DNA from: Anthoceros angustus
Lineage: Eukaryota > Streptophyta > Anthocerotopsida > Anthocerotales > Anthocerotaceae
DNA length: 64,000 bases
Reading direction: 5' to 3'
Assembly: GCA_010909165.1 (NCBI GenBank)
Contig: VJWM01000202.1
Location: 292,271-356,270 of the forward strand
This document shows positions 32,030 through 47,957 of this stretch, piece after piece. Under the pieces are notes generated by a model, which worked only from the letters and a program-made list of their open reading frames with translations, did not search any database and was not told the DNA's origin. The position numbers and the translations under genes were made by a program. Every line of letters starts with the position of its first letter. Within the stretch, counting starts at the first letter, position 1.

Positions 32030-33010
32030 AGCATGCTAAACCCATTGAACACAATCCGTATCAACAACACGGGAGTAACGAGGAAACGAGGAAAACACAC
32101 AGACTCGCTTCAGCTCCCACTCTCGCGTGCCGCCTTCAAGTCCCCAGCTTCAAAAACCAAAGTTGGAGCGTCAAGCACCAACCACTGTAGCAAGCCGCGA
32201 ATACCTGAGGCGCCGACACTCGAGAAGATGGTGCACAGCGTAGCCATGTTGGGAACTGCTCGCCAGCCAATCTCGGTCGACAGCTCTGAAGACGAAGACA
32301 AGGCCTGCCGACACACAAAGCTCGAGCAAGAGGAGTACAGAGAAGCACAATTGTGGTGCAATCGCACACAAACCAACACCCAGCCGCTGAGAGCCTCGCC
32401 ACATCGCTGCTTGTCTTGCTCCACATCCAGCTCCACGCCATAATAACGCCACCGTTGAAGCTCCGAGGTGTGTGTGCCCAGAACAACGCTCTTGCCCACG
32501 GCCATCACGTGCCCAAAGTGGTGAGACAGTCGAGCGAGAGGCTGTGCGCATCAAAGATGCAATCGGATGAGGAGAGTGCACCAGATGGAAGAGCGTGAGG
32601 CTCTTCACATTCATGAGATCTCAACCCTCCGAAGACGTGCTGCCGGACAAGCTCCTCGGCCGAATCCTTCCATGCACTGTCTTATTGCTCCAAGGCCCCA
32701 CTTCCGTTACAGCTGTCACCGCTTGGGCTCAACGCAAGAAACTTCCTCCACCGAATGAAGACGAGTATGTGGTCATGCCTGCGCCACACAACCCAAGGCC
32801 CTTCACTCTGCCTAGAGGACACAGGGCCAAGATTGTGAGACTGTTGACTGATGGAAATGGGATTGATGACCCTCTCACGCCTGAAGCCTACGTCTGTTCA
32901 ATTACTGGAATTGCTATGGTGAGAGAGAGCTGGTTCAAATGGGGTGGAGAGAACGGAAACTTCATTACCTTTTACAGTAAGTTCTCATGCTCCTCTGTTT
33001 GATACTTACC
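32030..33010 (+). pseudogene. Extra opposite-strand coding-like segment inside Copia element 2
   Basis: Two plus-strand frames (32033-32443 and 32595-33002) sit between the RNase H stop and the 3' LTR, antisense to the element. The second encodes a balanced, globular-looking sequence (V-T-A-V-T-A-W-A-Q-R-K-K, then P-R-G-H-R-A-K-I-V-R-L-L, then W-F-K-W-G-G-E-N-G-N-F) and ends at a splice-donor-like ACAGTAAGT. I do not recognise the family. It may be a captured host exon or an additional antisense ORF such as some plant LTR elements carry. Confidence 0.4.
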
Positions 33011-33309
33011 ACTATTATTGTGGTTTGAGGAATGCACTAAACCTACAACCCGACAGTTGCTTGGTCATCCATGTAGTGTCTCGACAAAGAAATGTAAGAG
33101 AGAGTATGGGAAGGACCTAAGACATAATTTAGGAGCCAATCAATGACTTGACCCTAACTTCCTAGAGTTGCTTAGAAGAGAGCCATGTGGTGACAAACTG
33201 CAGCTTTTTCTGCGTGAACCGCATAAGAGTTCGTTCGGTAGTCCGAGACCTTCTAAGTGTAAAGTAGGTAGCTCTTCAAAGCACTGTACAGTCAGGATAC
33301 CAAACATTG

Positions 33310-33789
33310 CTAAGTTGACAGGTAAGAGGAGTCAAGGACTCCTAGTGACTCTTTGAACTGCAAATGTTTTACCTTCGGAAGAGCTTTGGTCAAGAGATCA
33401 GCTGCATTTGAGTCTGTGGGTATATACACAAGATGTATCTGACCTTTTGATACTGCATGTCGTATGAAGTGGTGATGCACCTCTATATGCTTGGTTCCTC
33501 GCATGAAGGACATGGTTCTGAGCAAGTGAAAGGGCAGACTGATTATCACAATTGTTGTTGGTTGTGTCTGCTCCTGGCCTAAATCCTTGAGAAGTCTTCT
33601 CAACCATATGCCTTCCTTTGCAGCTTGAGTCAGGGCAGAATACTCTGCCTCAGTAGAGGATAACGACATTGTGGCTTGCTTTTTCGAAGACCAGGTTATT
33701 ACCCCTCCAGCTAGCAAAAATGCGTATGCAGAAACGGACTTCCTGGTGTCTGGATTCGCCGCCCAGTCAGCATCACAATAACCCAACAA
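33310..33789 (-). pseudogene. Copia element 2 RNase H
   Basis: A single open frame starts at G-Y-C-D-A-D-W-A, with the catalytic D-A-D, then T-W-S-S-K-K-Q-A-T, then S-S-T-E-A-E-Y, and ends with R-G-T-K-H-I-E-V-H-H-H-F-I-R and D-L-L-T-K-A-L. All family landmarks are present. One short out-of-frame patch lies near residue 80. This is the best kept part of the element. Confidence 0.92.
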
Positions 33790-34039
33790 GGTTAGTGGCT
33801 CACCCTCATATGACTGCTTGGTGTAGTGGATGCCATGCTTACTCGTACCCTTGAGGTACCTTAGAATCCTCTTAACAGCCGACCAGTGGGACTTGCCAAG
33901 CTCCTTAAGAAACTGTGAGGCTCAAGGCATCTAAGGTAGTGAAATATCAGCCCTGCATGGATTATGTAAGATAAGTGACCCCACTGCTTGTGAATAAGGG
34001 ACACCCTCCATCTCCTGCTTATCTGTCAGAATCGGCGAT

Positions 34040-35235
34040 TGCTCAATGCTTAACTCTTTCTTCCATGGGTGTTGTCACGACTTTGCATCCATCAACTTCT
34101 ATATTTATAAAGCATATCAAATATGTATTTCTCCTGATGTATGATGAGTGTGCCACTTGACGGGTCTCGGAGCAACTGTGTACCCAAGCAAAGGACAGCT
34201 CCCCGATATCAACCATGTCAAATTCACATAAGAGAGCCTTAACTCTTAATTCCTTCCGTGTCAAGATCCACAAAAACACAATCATCGACATATAGAGCTA
34301 ACACTACAAATCCTGCTTTGTCTTGTAGAAAGTACACATTGAGCCGTCCACTTTGACAAAACCAAGGTCAAGGAGAAACTCGTCGATGCATTGATACCAG
34401 GCTCTGGGAGACTGCTTCAACCCATAGATAGTCTTCAGAAGTTTGCAGACCCAGTCCTCCCGTCCATCAGCTTCATAGCCCTCCGGCTGTGCCATATATA
34501 TTTCTTCCTCCAACTTACCATGAAGAAAAGCTGTTTTCACATCCATCTGGTGGATGAATAAGGCGAAGAATGCTGACATGGCAAACAGAGCACGAAGGGA
34601 TTGCGCCTTCACCACCGGGGAAAAGGTATCATGGTAGTCTAACCCTGGCACCGAGAAAACCCTCTAGCAACTAGACTCACTTTGTACACCCATTTATCAC
34701 CGACAATCTTCCTCCCCTTAGGCGGGGGACAAAGCTCCCATGTTTGATTGTGGATAAGAGAGTCATACTCGGAGGTAACAGCAGCAATCCAATGACGAGA
34801 TTCAGGACCAGAAACGGCCTCCTTATATGATTGCGGCTCATAGCCAGGCTGCAAAGCAAGGTGAACAAACTCTCCGACAATCTCATCAGGATTTACTCCC
34901 ACTGCACGAGGAACTGGTGGATTCCTACGAGTACGCCAGCCGTCAGCCTCATACGGCTTTTCTGCCCACTGATCTCTGCCCCTATGTGGCCTTGCAGATC
35001 GGCGAGGAGGAGCAGCATAAGGATCAGGGGGAGGAATGACATACTCGAGGGGATCATCAACATCTGGATCGATTGCTGGAAGAACAGGAAGATCGGCAAC
35101 ATCTTCAACCTTAGCGGCATCAGCAGCATCTGGTGGATCAGGATCAAGAGGAACTGACGGAGCAGGTGGAAAAGTAGGTTCAGGACCTGCAGATTGAGAG
35201 GGATCTACTGCAGGAAAATCCACTATGTCCATCAT
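34040..35235 (-). pseudogene. Copia element 2 reverse transcriptase and linker
   Basis: From 35235 an acidic Pro/Asp-rich linker leads to S-Y-K-E-A-V-S-G-P, then E-Y-D-S-L-I-H-N-Q-T-W-E-L. At W-V-Y-K-V the frame jumps straight to S-L-V-A-R-G-F, losing about a dozen residues normally found there. The next frame (34651-34304) has D-Y-H-D-T-F-S-P-V-V, Q-M-D-V-K-T-A-F-L-H-G and E-E-I-Y-M-A-Q-P-E-G-Y, then L-A-L-Y-V-D-D (about 34290), the intact catalytic box. Two or more indels break it. Confidence 0.9.
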
Positions 35236-36330
35236 GTCAGTATCAAATTCCTCTAATGAACCTTCAATATCTGACTACCGCGTGAACAAGAGTCATGAGG
35301 AGTGGTCAGATGACGCTCATCAAAAGCTATTGTACGAGCATGAACTATGACGGGAAGCTGGTTCAAAACAATTTATACCCATGAATACGGTGTGTATCCT
35401 ATGAACACATGTCTTTAGATTTGAAAGCAAACTTCGCCTAAGCTTATCTGAATATGGGCATAAGTCTGCACAAAACTCCGAGATGTGAAATGTCGGGCTT
35501 CACCCCGTCAGGACTCAAAAGGTGTATACAATGGGAAGGGAGGACACGCTAGCCGATTCTCGCAGAGCAAGTAGTCATCAATACCAAACGAATAGGCAGC
35601 CTCCCGAAAAAGTAGAGCCCGGCGCATCTTGATCGTCTCCTGTCACGCTCGCTCTTCCATTCATGTCCGAATGATAAGGGATAGTGTTGCCTTGTAATGC
35701 CATGTTCTCGACAAAACTCCACGGAATGTCACAGATACTCCTTCCCATTGTCCGAGCGGATACTTAACACTTGTAATCTTCGACGCTCGCATACATGCTG
35801 TATCTCTTAAAGCTATCAAACACATCGCTTTATGCTTGAACTCGCAAATGTGAAATGCTTTTGTCATCTTCAAAACAACAAAGTATTTTGCTCCCAACTA
35901 GGAGTTGACATTGGGCCACAGATATCGCATTGGACTAGATCTAACACTCGTGGATTTTCGAGGTCTCCCGCAATCAAGTGAGATTTGAAGCCATGCACGC
36001 AAGCAACACAAAGATCGAGATCGGGTAAGTCGGATCAAAAACTCAGAACCATCTTCTCCTTCAAAAGACGCCGCATTGCTTGAATATTGGGATGACCTAA
36101 CCCACAAGGTGCCATCTAAAAGCAACTCGAGTTTTACTAATCGAAACTCGATACTTGAACCGACTGTGATGTGTTTAAGGCAAAATCTAAGAGATACAAA
36201 TCATACAGAGGGAGTACCTCTAGCAATAACCAAGGGCACTGGCCAGTAATGACACACTCTAGTCCTTCAAACAAAATACGGTATCGACCGCTTTTTTAAG
36301 GCCATGGTGCTAACCAAATTTTCTTAAGTG
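35236..36330 (-). pseudogene. Copia element 2 integrase, decayed
   Basis: The minus strand shows the remains of the L-x-H-x-R-x-G-H zinc-binding entry and H-P-N-I-Q-A-M-R-R-L-L-like text (36050-36100), V-Q-C-D-I-C-G-P-M (35910), with the first catalytic Asp, and S-I-R-S-D-N-G-K-E-Y (35750), with the second. After that the reading frame is largely lost up to the RT linker. Confidence 0.75.
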
Positions 36331-36690
36331 TCGAGACATGTAGGACATTTTCTAACTCCCATGTCTTCCCATTTTGCAAAGTTACTATGATGTATCCCAT
36401 TCCTCAATGGGTATATTTGAGTTATCCTAGAACAACCGCGCCGACTAGGAGATACATTGTACTTAACAAAGGCATTCTTAGAGGAACACATATGGTTTGA
36501 CGCACCACTGTCCAAGAACCACTGATTCCTACCCTTCGACACTGAAGATAGACAGTAACCAGGTGTTGTTGCGCCTCACACGTTAGATTCATGTTGCTTG
36601 CCTTTCCCGCATCATCTCTCTGCTTCTTCCTACAGCCTCTAATCCAATGACCCGGCTTGTGCGAGTTGCACACACTGTTTTTTTTGCCGG
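36324..36690 (-). pseudogene. Copia element 2 protease and degenerate zinc knuckle
   Basis: From 36542: W-F-L-D-S-G-A-S-N-H-M-C, the intact Copia aspartic protease active site (D-S-G). Just upstream, near 36640, N-S-H-K-P-G-H-W-I-R-G-C resembles a CCHC knuckle that has lost Cys positions. Confidence 0.85.
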
Positions 36691-36879
36691 GTCAGGATTG
36701 AGCCGAAGACTCAGAGTTGGACGCTTGTCCTCTACCCTTCCAAAGCTTCCCGCCCACGCCTCTCGAACCTCGCACGACTGCGCCAAGAAAAGAGTCAGCT
36801 TTATGCCATGGGTAGAGCTAGAACCTCCTTTGTTCATGTGTTTCTATTGGCCTCCGTCGCAGGAGAGAGCACCAACAAG

Positions 36880-37473
36880 TTTCAACTGTGAGATTCAGAA
36901 TCGCAGTGTGGTATGGCCGGAGGACTGTGGCGAGTCTCAATACTAGAGCTCCAAATTTCGTAGCTTGGAGGAAGGCTCATCAGGAATTGAACTGCTGCCC
37001 TCCCCTCGGATAGGATCACTCCACAAGCCGCCTTGGCTCTTGCCGCTCTAAACCTGGCCACATGACTCTCTACTGAGTCACTTTCCTTCATGCGCAGGTT
37101 CTGAAAATGGCTTGTTGCTGCTGCCTCCGAGATGACATCTTTAGATTCATAAGTGTCATTCAGTAAAGACCAAACTTCATGTGAGAATTTAGTCAGTTTG
37201 ATATGTGGAATCATCTCCTGAGAAACTGATCCCACAAGGATCGTCCTAGCTTTGCGATCCTTGGTATGCCAATCAAGCTCATCCCCAGCCTTCCTATTAA
37301 CTCCTCCAGAGTCGCAGCCGAGTCTTGGCACAAGAACACTGGGATCGAGCCATCGCTAACATCCATAAGTAGTTTCTTTCCTCAGAATACACCTCACCCA
37401 AAGGACCTGCATCAAAGTTATTAGGGGTGAGTCTGCTTTCTTGTAGACGCGTCGAGGATTGATCCGCCGCCAT
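36880..37473 (-). pseudogene. Copia element 2 gag (UBN2-type)
   Basis: The start is likely at 37473, then a frame change near 37330. The 36882-37331 frame reads H-E-V-W-S-L-L-N-D-T-Y-E-S-K, then V-E-S-H-V-A-R-F-R, then L-M-S-L-P-P-S-Y, the classic UBN2 landmarks. The gag of this element differs from that of the first Copia. Confidence 0.85.
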
Positions 37474-38232
37474 GATGCTCGTGACTGAGAGAACTACTGC
37501 AGGTTCTCAAGCAAGACATCTTTGCCCTAAGCTCATCAATTTACGGCTTCGATTTCTAATTCGCCGTCATGAATAAAACTCGATTCACTCAATTTCTAGA
37601 CGATCAAGACGTTTTGATAAGATGTCTACTCTTAGAGAGGTTTCTAAGACAGAAGACTTGACATTCAAGAGAGAATTGAGAAGAGAATCAAACTATTTCA
37701 GATCTTCTTGTGAACGGTAGGGTTTACAGGATCTACGCCTGCATGGAGATGACTGCTTCAGTGTTGTAAATTGCCGAGCAGGAGATGTCCGATCCCCGGA
37801 CATCGACCATCTTCTTGTGAACGGTAGGGTTTAGGGATCTACGCTGCATCATGAGATGATCTTGTGTAAATTGCCGAGCAGGAGATATCTGCCCCTTAAT
37901 CACGCGTTGGATTGGATGATTAAAGAATCAGAATGCTTTCAAGAAACGCACCGCTTCTCCGAATCGAGATAGTGATTTCTTGAAGTACGGCTCAAACTCC
38001 TCACCAAACACTCATTCGATATAGGTTGTTGCTCGCCTCGCTATTCCTAGCGCCGCCTCACCTGCAAGCACCCTTCCGAGGCATGATGCCTTAACCACAT
38101 CAGACCACGCACATTCTGCTCACTTGCCTAAAGAAGACATTTTTAAGAGTCAAGAACCGAAAATGTATTTAGGCAATTATGTACAGATGATTCATCTGAT
38201 CATCATTATGAGCAGGGCACAGAAATCGCTCT

Positions 38233-38244
38233 GCTCTGATACCA
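38233..38244 (-). other. Primer binding site, tRNA-iMet type
   Basis: The minus strand reads TGGTATCAGAGC immediately after the LTR end, the standard initiator-tRNA-Met primer site of plant Copia elements. Confidence 0.95.
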
Positions 38245-38435
38245 TGTAAACTTTATGTGCTAACAATGAATCACAAGCATGCACACAAAAGAGTTGTAGA
38301 TTAAAGAACAAAGTTCACTATACATATGTGCCAATGGCACAAGCAGTTGTAACTGCTATGAAAGACCTAACCACCTAAAGTATAACCCTAAGAGTATAGG
38401 CAATGTACCAACAACTAACATTTATTTATTTAACA
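38245..38435 (-). repeat. 5' LTR of Copia element 2
   Basis: A 191-bp LTR with TG...CA ends (minus strand: TGTTAAATAAA to AAAGTTTACA). It is directly followed on the minus strand by the tRNA primer site. Confidence 0.92.
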
Positions 38436-39370
38436 GTCTCTTAGCTGTTGTTCGCGTCATGATGCCAACAGCAGTACACGCCCTTAGTGCCTTCTCTCCC
38501 CACATTGAGCAACAGCAATGTTTAGGGTTCAGACATAACCCGTTTCACATCTGCAGCTAAGTGTCTATTTCTGACCTAGCTGCCTATTTATAAGGACCAT
38601 ATTCGGTAGGTAGCTTCGGGGTTGGCATTCGTGGGAGCTAGCCTCCTTGGCTCTTGGCCCTTTAGTGGGTTGTCCCCCCTTGGTTCGGGGTAGATGGGTT
38701 TTCCCATCTCTTCTTTTTACTAAAGTCTCCATTGCCCCTTCTAGGACTCATGTTTTCCTATCTCTTCTTTTTAATAAAGTCTTCATTGCCCCTTCTAGGA
38801 CTCATTCTTTGAACTCTAACAGGTATTGTCCTATATACTTCCAAGACGAGTGTACAAGACTTTTTCTCAGAACTCTAATATGGGTTCCAAGACGAGTGTA
38901 AAGAACTTTTTCTCTCAACTCTAATATGGGATGTGTTGCACCAATTCTCTAAACTTCTAACGCTACCATGTTCACCTTTGACTTCCTTTTTCATTGCTTT
39001 ATCATGCGATACTCGAGTTCTTTGCTTGCGTTCAGCTATATGGAGGGTATTACCCTTGGGTCGGAATTTGGCTAACAAGCTTTTGTCTATGCTCGTTCAA
39101 ACTGTGGCGCAGAGTTCTTTGCATGATGTGTTCCCCGCCTGCGTCGATGTTCCGATGATAGAATGCCGTGTCCCCGCGGATATGACCTGGTCAAAGCTTT
39201 CCTCCATTGCCGCACAGGCCTCATGGGAAGGTAAAAGCGTGAATGCACTAGACTTTAAACCTAGACTGAGACTCACTTGGCAGTCCATCTGCGGTGCAAG
39301 ATCCCATGCAACCTCACTGCAGGTAGTAATGATGGTGCATAATAACCAAGGTGTTCACAGCACATATCTC
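38436..39370. other. Intergenic region with two tandem dimers, downstream of helicase gene
   Basis: No gene was recognised. Two short tandem duplications occur: a ~53-bp unit (TCTCTTCTTTTTA...CCTTCTAGGACTCAT) at about 38699-38805, and a ~45-bp unit (CCAAGACGAGTGTA...CTCTAATATGGG) at 38841-38930. A TATTTATAAGG box lies at 38583. The stretch next to 39370 should contain the helicase 3' UTR. Confidence 0.5.
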
Positions 39371-42846
<3,476 letters not shown>

Positions 42847-42861
42847 GGCTCTTCCAGTGGA

Positions 42862-43145
42862 TGCTCGAGCGCTCACGGAAAGTGATGCGTGCACATCCGT
42901 TCAATTCGGTGTTGTTCAATGATGTTTGTAGGTGTTCTTTTGCTAGCTGTGAAGATGGGTTACTCATCGCTTGACCTCATAAAAAACATTTTGGAAGACT
43001 TGGTTATTCATTGACTAGCACAAAACCACAATGAAACGGAAAAACTATAAATAAATAGCTTGATATAAATAACAAGGATAATAATGTTTTATTTTTATTA
43101 AAACTTAAAAGCAGAATGTCAAAATGTCTTTAAGAACAAGAAAAG
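42862..43145. repeat. Left terminal direct repeat of the insertion
   Basis: It shares its full length with 47684-47957, including the run TTGGTTATTCATTGACTAGC and the AT-rich 3' part. Differences are few small indels and substitutions. The start shares GGAT with the host sequence (microhomology). Confidence 0.9.
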
Positions 43146-46100
43146 AACGGATATCACCATCTTTTAGTGAACAATCTTATTTGATGATGATCGAGAGTTA
43201 TCATGAGCTTTTTGATACGTTATCGCGATAGATTGCCTTGAGGCCTATATATGGGGTAAGTTGCAATCTTGAACAAATTAGCTTGCCTTGTTGTGGGTTT
43301 TACATCTCCGTGTCTCACTACATCTTGGGTTGTTAGGCTTTCCCGCCACTACCATGGCTCTTGTGAAAATGTCCATCATGTTGAAGACGATTTTGCTCAT
43401 GATGGTCTTTCTCTTGGGCTTTGAGGGCATAATGTTTGGAGGTGCTACTACCAAGGACTTGCACGTGGACTATGAGTTCGCTCCGATGCGAATGTGGTGG
43501 CTATGTGCGCCTGGATCCGATCATATATTTCACCTTATCCAACCGCCGTTGTTGTTCATATTTGGGTGGTTGGGACCCAAAGGCATGTGCCAAGTTATGA
43601 CTCACATTATTCAGGACCGCAAGGATGTATGATTACATCACGGGTTGCAATTTTGACGAAGCTCAACATTGTTGAAGACAGTGGACGGAAAAAGTTGACA
43701 CGAGCACTCTTGCCATGGAGCTTTTATGTTGAGGTGCACTTTTGGTCCTAATAGTTGGATCTCATGGATAGATGTTCAATGCGTAGTTCTAAGTGATTTG
43801 GTTGTATGTAGGCGGATGTAGCTTGTTGGGTAGAGGAAGGAAAAAGAGTTGACGTGGTATTCTTGCCATGGAACTTTGATGTTGGGATCTACTTTTAAAG
43901 TAGTAGGGAGTTCTCATCCCGATTATAAATGAAAATGTTTTTCATTTAAAGGTTTTAAATGGTCGTGATCTCTTTGTTGATTCTAATCCCGTATGGAGCT
44001 GCCACAAGGTGTCTCTCCGGAAAGGGGTTATTCGCCATTAAAGGGTTTGGGTTCCTAAAGGCCAAAACGACCTTCAAAACGGGCCAAACGCATCATCTTA
44101 AAACCACTCTTTAGAGATGTCCAAAAAGACATTGACCATGTTATTTTCTCGCCATGAACACTTACCGACAGGTTTAAGCCAAGAAGGTTCGCAAATTTCA
44201 TCTTCACAAGGAAGGATTTCAAGGATTTATATGTGCCGGAATTCTAAACACCTCTTCGAAGCCAAGATTTCTAGCAGTTGAACAAGAGGCAAACCAAACC
44301 AAACCACCCAACAAAGCCAACGCCCGCAACAAGAACCAACATGCAAAAGAAGCAACCCCAAGCCCAAATAGCAACACCGGACGTCCGAATTGTGAGGACA
44401 TCAAGCGGCTGATGTGGCCATCTCGAGAGGGACAAACTAGGACTCTAGAAAACAAAGACCACACGCCGTCTAGTGCAATGTACAGGATCTCCATTATTAG
44501 AGTGAAAAGAGGAAGGAAATGGGGCAATGCGCCTGAGGTTCGGCGCGACATGCCGAGTGAAGCCTCGCCAAGGACGCTCGCGCATTTCTGGAGTCCCCAA
44601 CTTGCCGCATCCAACGATGGAAGTGGTGTATTCGAGACCCCAATCTTGCCGGTGTCCATGATGGAAGTGTTGAGTGGATCGCGGATGTCCCATGTATTTG
44701 TATATGTATTATGTCTATCCGATAGAAGAATATGTATGGCGGCAGATAGACCGACAATATAAGAACTCCAAAGTCCAGCTCGGGTTGGATCAAGATAGGA
44801 TGGGTGTTTGTTTTGGTAGTTTGAAAACTTTGTAAGAACTCCACACAAGCAACTTGGGGGATCAATACTAGATGGGTGTTGATTTTAGTGGTTTGAAAAA
44901 TTTGTAAATCATCCGATCTAGGTTTAAAGTATGGAATATTGGTTTTGAAAATCATTTGTTGGTTGACGTTATGTTCATACATTCGCTTTGTATACACATT
45001 TAAAACCTTTTCTTACTCTATGTGCCCCGACCTACCTACGACTTGGCCTAGACCTTTTTATTGTTTAAATGTCCGCTAATCCGAGTTTGATGCGTGTATA
45101 GATGCATGCGCCTTGGTTTCTAGATGAGCTACATTTTCCAAAATTTGACATGTAATGGTGGTTTCGATGGCCAACCTTTGAATAATACAATGTTTCACAA
45201 TGTTTTACAGAAGTAAGAAAATAAAGATAATTGATGATCCGCCTTCAAGAATGAAAGCGTGTCGGATGTTGTCGAACACAAGCGTAAGAGAGCATATGCC
45301 ACCACGAGCCCTAGTGAGAGCCATGAGTATGTGAAGAAAGAGAGTTGGTCGCCCTAGCCGAGGATTTTGACCAAATGGTCGACTCAAGATTTTAGTGAGG
45401 CTATGAAGGAGGACCCTATACCCATTGTGACGCCCAGCACTGCAGCCTAGGGTGTTCGAGACGAACCATAGAGCTTCGCCAAGAGATTTTGAATTTAAGA
45501 TCTAACTTGCACCATGTGCCACCGTGGGTGGACTAGTAAGGTTGAAAGCGACAAGGAGAAATGTAAGCCCCAAGAGTTCGGGTCAAGAAGCGTTGAGGAG
45601 GCATGGCCATCCTTTAAGACCTTGCCCGATTCTCGCTCATGGGCCTAGAGCAGCAACTCCAAGTGTGGCTTGTCTCGCATGGAGGGGCAGTCGATGGTGT
45701 GCCCGCATCGTGGATTTCTGATGATGGGGTTTGAAAAGAACATTGATGTGAGTGTCGCTGGAGGCAAGTGTGCACAGTGCAACTGAACGAAAGTGTTTGC
45801 GCACAAGTATCGGCGCAATCCTCTCCAAACCCGTGCACCATTCTTTGGAGTATAAGTGCGCCGCGTCTGCACTCCCGCTCTTTAGAGCATGAGCGCCAAT
45901 ATCCACAGATCTTCTTTTGTATCCGCTAAGTGTATGGGTCTAGTTCTCTTAATCCACTTTAATTGGCAAAATTTGACGTGTTGCTTCACAAAGGGGTTTT
46001 GAGACAAACCCCTTCCGGGAGAGACACAAAGCAAAGTGCTCATGTCACAAAGCAATACGGTAGAACGTACTCCAAAGCATGCACCAGCCACGAATAACAA

Positions 46101-47683
46101 GTCCCATGTGATAATCCGCTGGTCTCGCCATATGCTTGTCCACGCAAGGCGATGCGGCATTGTTTTAGGGTTGCTCCCATACCGTGTCCCAGACGCCTGG
46201 TGAAACTGGTGAGGAGTCGGACTAGCACAAGGAGCATTTAAGTTCCGTGACCCCAAGCTTCCACAAGGCTATTCACACCGTACGCTTGATCGATTACAAG
46301 TTCAGGTAGGGATGTCATGCTCAAACGCACAAGAGTTGACGCTCACGCATCCACCAACCTCAAGCTTGTCGAGAAAAGCATACAAGAATGTAACGCTAGC
46401 TAGGGGCGGAGTGGTGTAGCACCCGCCACTTGACCACGTGGCCATCGTGACGAAGGTCCCAAAGGAGAGAAGACCGCCACAAGATTCGCCGATAACATGT
46501 CCCTTGCCCTCAAGGACATTTAAAGAGGAAGGTTCCCTACTAGTATACAAACGAACATGAACGAACATGTAGCCCCCAAGGCCTTCACAGAGGTATATTG
46601 CCACACATAAATACAAGACAACGGATGAGGAATGTGACGAGAGATGAAGAAAATTGAATCGAAAATGCTTCGATAGAGAAAATTAAGAATAGAAAAATGC
46701 TTGAATAGAGAAAATTAAGAATAGGAAATGCTTTGATAGAGAAAATTAAGAACATCACATCTTTTACACTAGGTGGTCTTGCTTAAGTTTTTTGGGCAAT
46801 TTTCTTAAAAGACGGTTATTTACATCGAGATGCTATCATAACATAAAGTTCTATGATATGAATGCGATCAACTTTTTCCCCACTCTCCAACAATCTTGCG
46901 ATTCATCTAACTCTTATTCCTCTAAGTCATACATCCGGTCAAGGGAACTATGTTGGCATGTTATAACTTTGCACGTCATACATTTGCTCTTCACATGATA
47001 CAAATTATAGACACAATGGCTAGTAGTCGAACGTGCACACATTTGATTGTATTATGTGCATTGACCCGCCACATTTGCATCAACACATTCCTCATTGTCT
47101 CTCAGTAGTGTGTGCTTCTTGCAGACCAAATTATGCGAGGAGGCGCCAGCACATAATAATATATGAGATGGTAGTTGACCAAGTCTCGGACATGTGTGTG
47201 CGCTTGTCAGATTACGGGCTTGGCTCAACTTATAATCGATGCTAGTGGGCTTGGAAAGATTGGTGTTATTATCCCATCTCCTAACCCTAAAAGAAGATTG
47301 AGAATCGTCATGAGCACATGAGCCATATGAGTGGATGAAAAGCTCAAGACACCTAGAATGAAGTTTGACAAAGCGAATCAAGTAGCACAACGGGAGAAAC
47401 CACAAGGTTATTTAAGGTTGAGCTATTGGTCTGACGATGTAATTTACTCTAGAACAAATCCAAGACTTGCATAGAGAAATTACTATAGGCTCGCCACCAT
47501 CGAGATCAATTTTCTTAAAGCATGATTAATATATATGTTTTCCACCCAAAACAATAAGATTGTGGATTCTCTTTTAGGGAATTTGGTTTTCATTGCATAG
47601 CTGGAGTTCCAACCCTATACCACACACGTCGACCTTTGGCGGATCAAATGCTTCTTCAATACCCGCCAAATCGATCCACCGGA
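43146..47683. other. Interior of the insertion: no recognised gene
   Basis: Both strands were read. A 209-residue minus-strand ORF (44848-44219) and a 114-residue plus-strand ORF (43632 end) have no recognisable motifs and mixed hydrophobic composition. A ~36-bp tandem repeat (AGAGAAAATTAAGAATAG...ATGCTT) is present three times at about 46645-46755. Confidence 0.5.
46645..46755 (+). repeat. 36-bp tandem repeat, about three copies
   Basis: The unit, approximately GAAAATGCTTCGATAGAGAAAATTAAGAATA, repeats with small changes. It lies inside the insertion, with no coding meaning seen. Confidence 0.8.
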
Positions 47684-47957
47684 TGCTCGGCGTCACGAAA
47701 GTGATGCGTACATCCGTTCAATTTGTGTTGTTCAACGATGTTTGTAGGTGTTCTTTTGCTACCTGAAGATGGGTTACTCATCGTTGACTGCATAAAAACA
47801 TTTTGGAAGACTTGGTTATTCATTGACTAGCACAAAACCACAATGAAACGGAAAAACTATAAATAAATAGCTTGATATAAATAACAAGGATAATAATTTT
47901 TTATTTTTATTAAAACTTAAAAGCAGAATGTCAAAATGTCTTTAAGAACAAGAAAAG
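47684..47957. repeat. Right terminal direct repeat of the insertion
   Basis: This is the partner of 42862-43145. It abuts the second copy of helicase exon 1 at 47954, with the host run AAAGCCG forming the join. Confidence 0.9.

Larger units (their letters stand above)
31811..38435 (-). mobile_element. Copia element 2, both LTRs present, 6.6 kb
   Basis: A minus-strand Ty1/copia retrotransposon bounded by near-identical short LTRs. The primer site (38233-38244) directly adjoins the right LTR, followed leftward by gag, protease, integrase, RT and RNase H. A G-rich PPT-like tract (GAGTGGGAT on the minus strand) precedes the left LTR at 31998-32006. Coding frames contain several breaks. An extra 1.3 kb with plus-strand ORFs separates RNase H from the 3' LTR. 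I could not confirm a 5-bp target duplication. Confidence 0.9.
42863..47953. mobile_element. 5.1 kb insertion with ~280-bp terminal direct repeats (LARD-like), in helicase exon 1
   Basis: The insert separates helicase exon 1 from its native 5' flank. Its ends are direct repeats (42862-43145 and 47684-47957) that begin TGCTCG and run to AAGAACAAGAAAAG, which could be LTRs. No gag or pol motif is visible inside, so it would be a non-autonomous LARD-type element. The 199-bp target duplication is far longer than any LTR element makes, so another mechanism is likely involved. Confidence 0.65.

Noticed and set aside
44219-44848. 209-residue minus-strand ORF inside the helicase insertion
   Set aside because: No recognisable motif, no splice logic or neighbours supporting it. 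Length is compatible with chance in this composition.
42863-47953. Helitron or MITE origin of the helicase insertion
   Set aside because: Ends are direct, not inverted, repeats. No TC...CTRR ends with a hairpin and no A/T target pair were seen. A LARD-like label fits better, though the long duplication remains unexplained.
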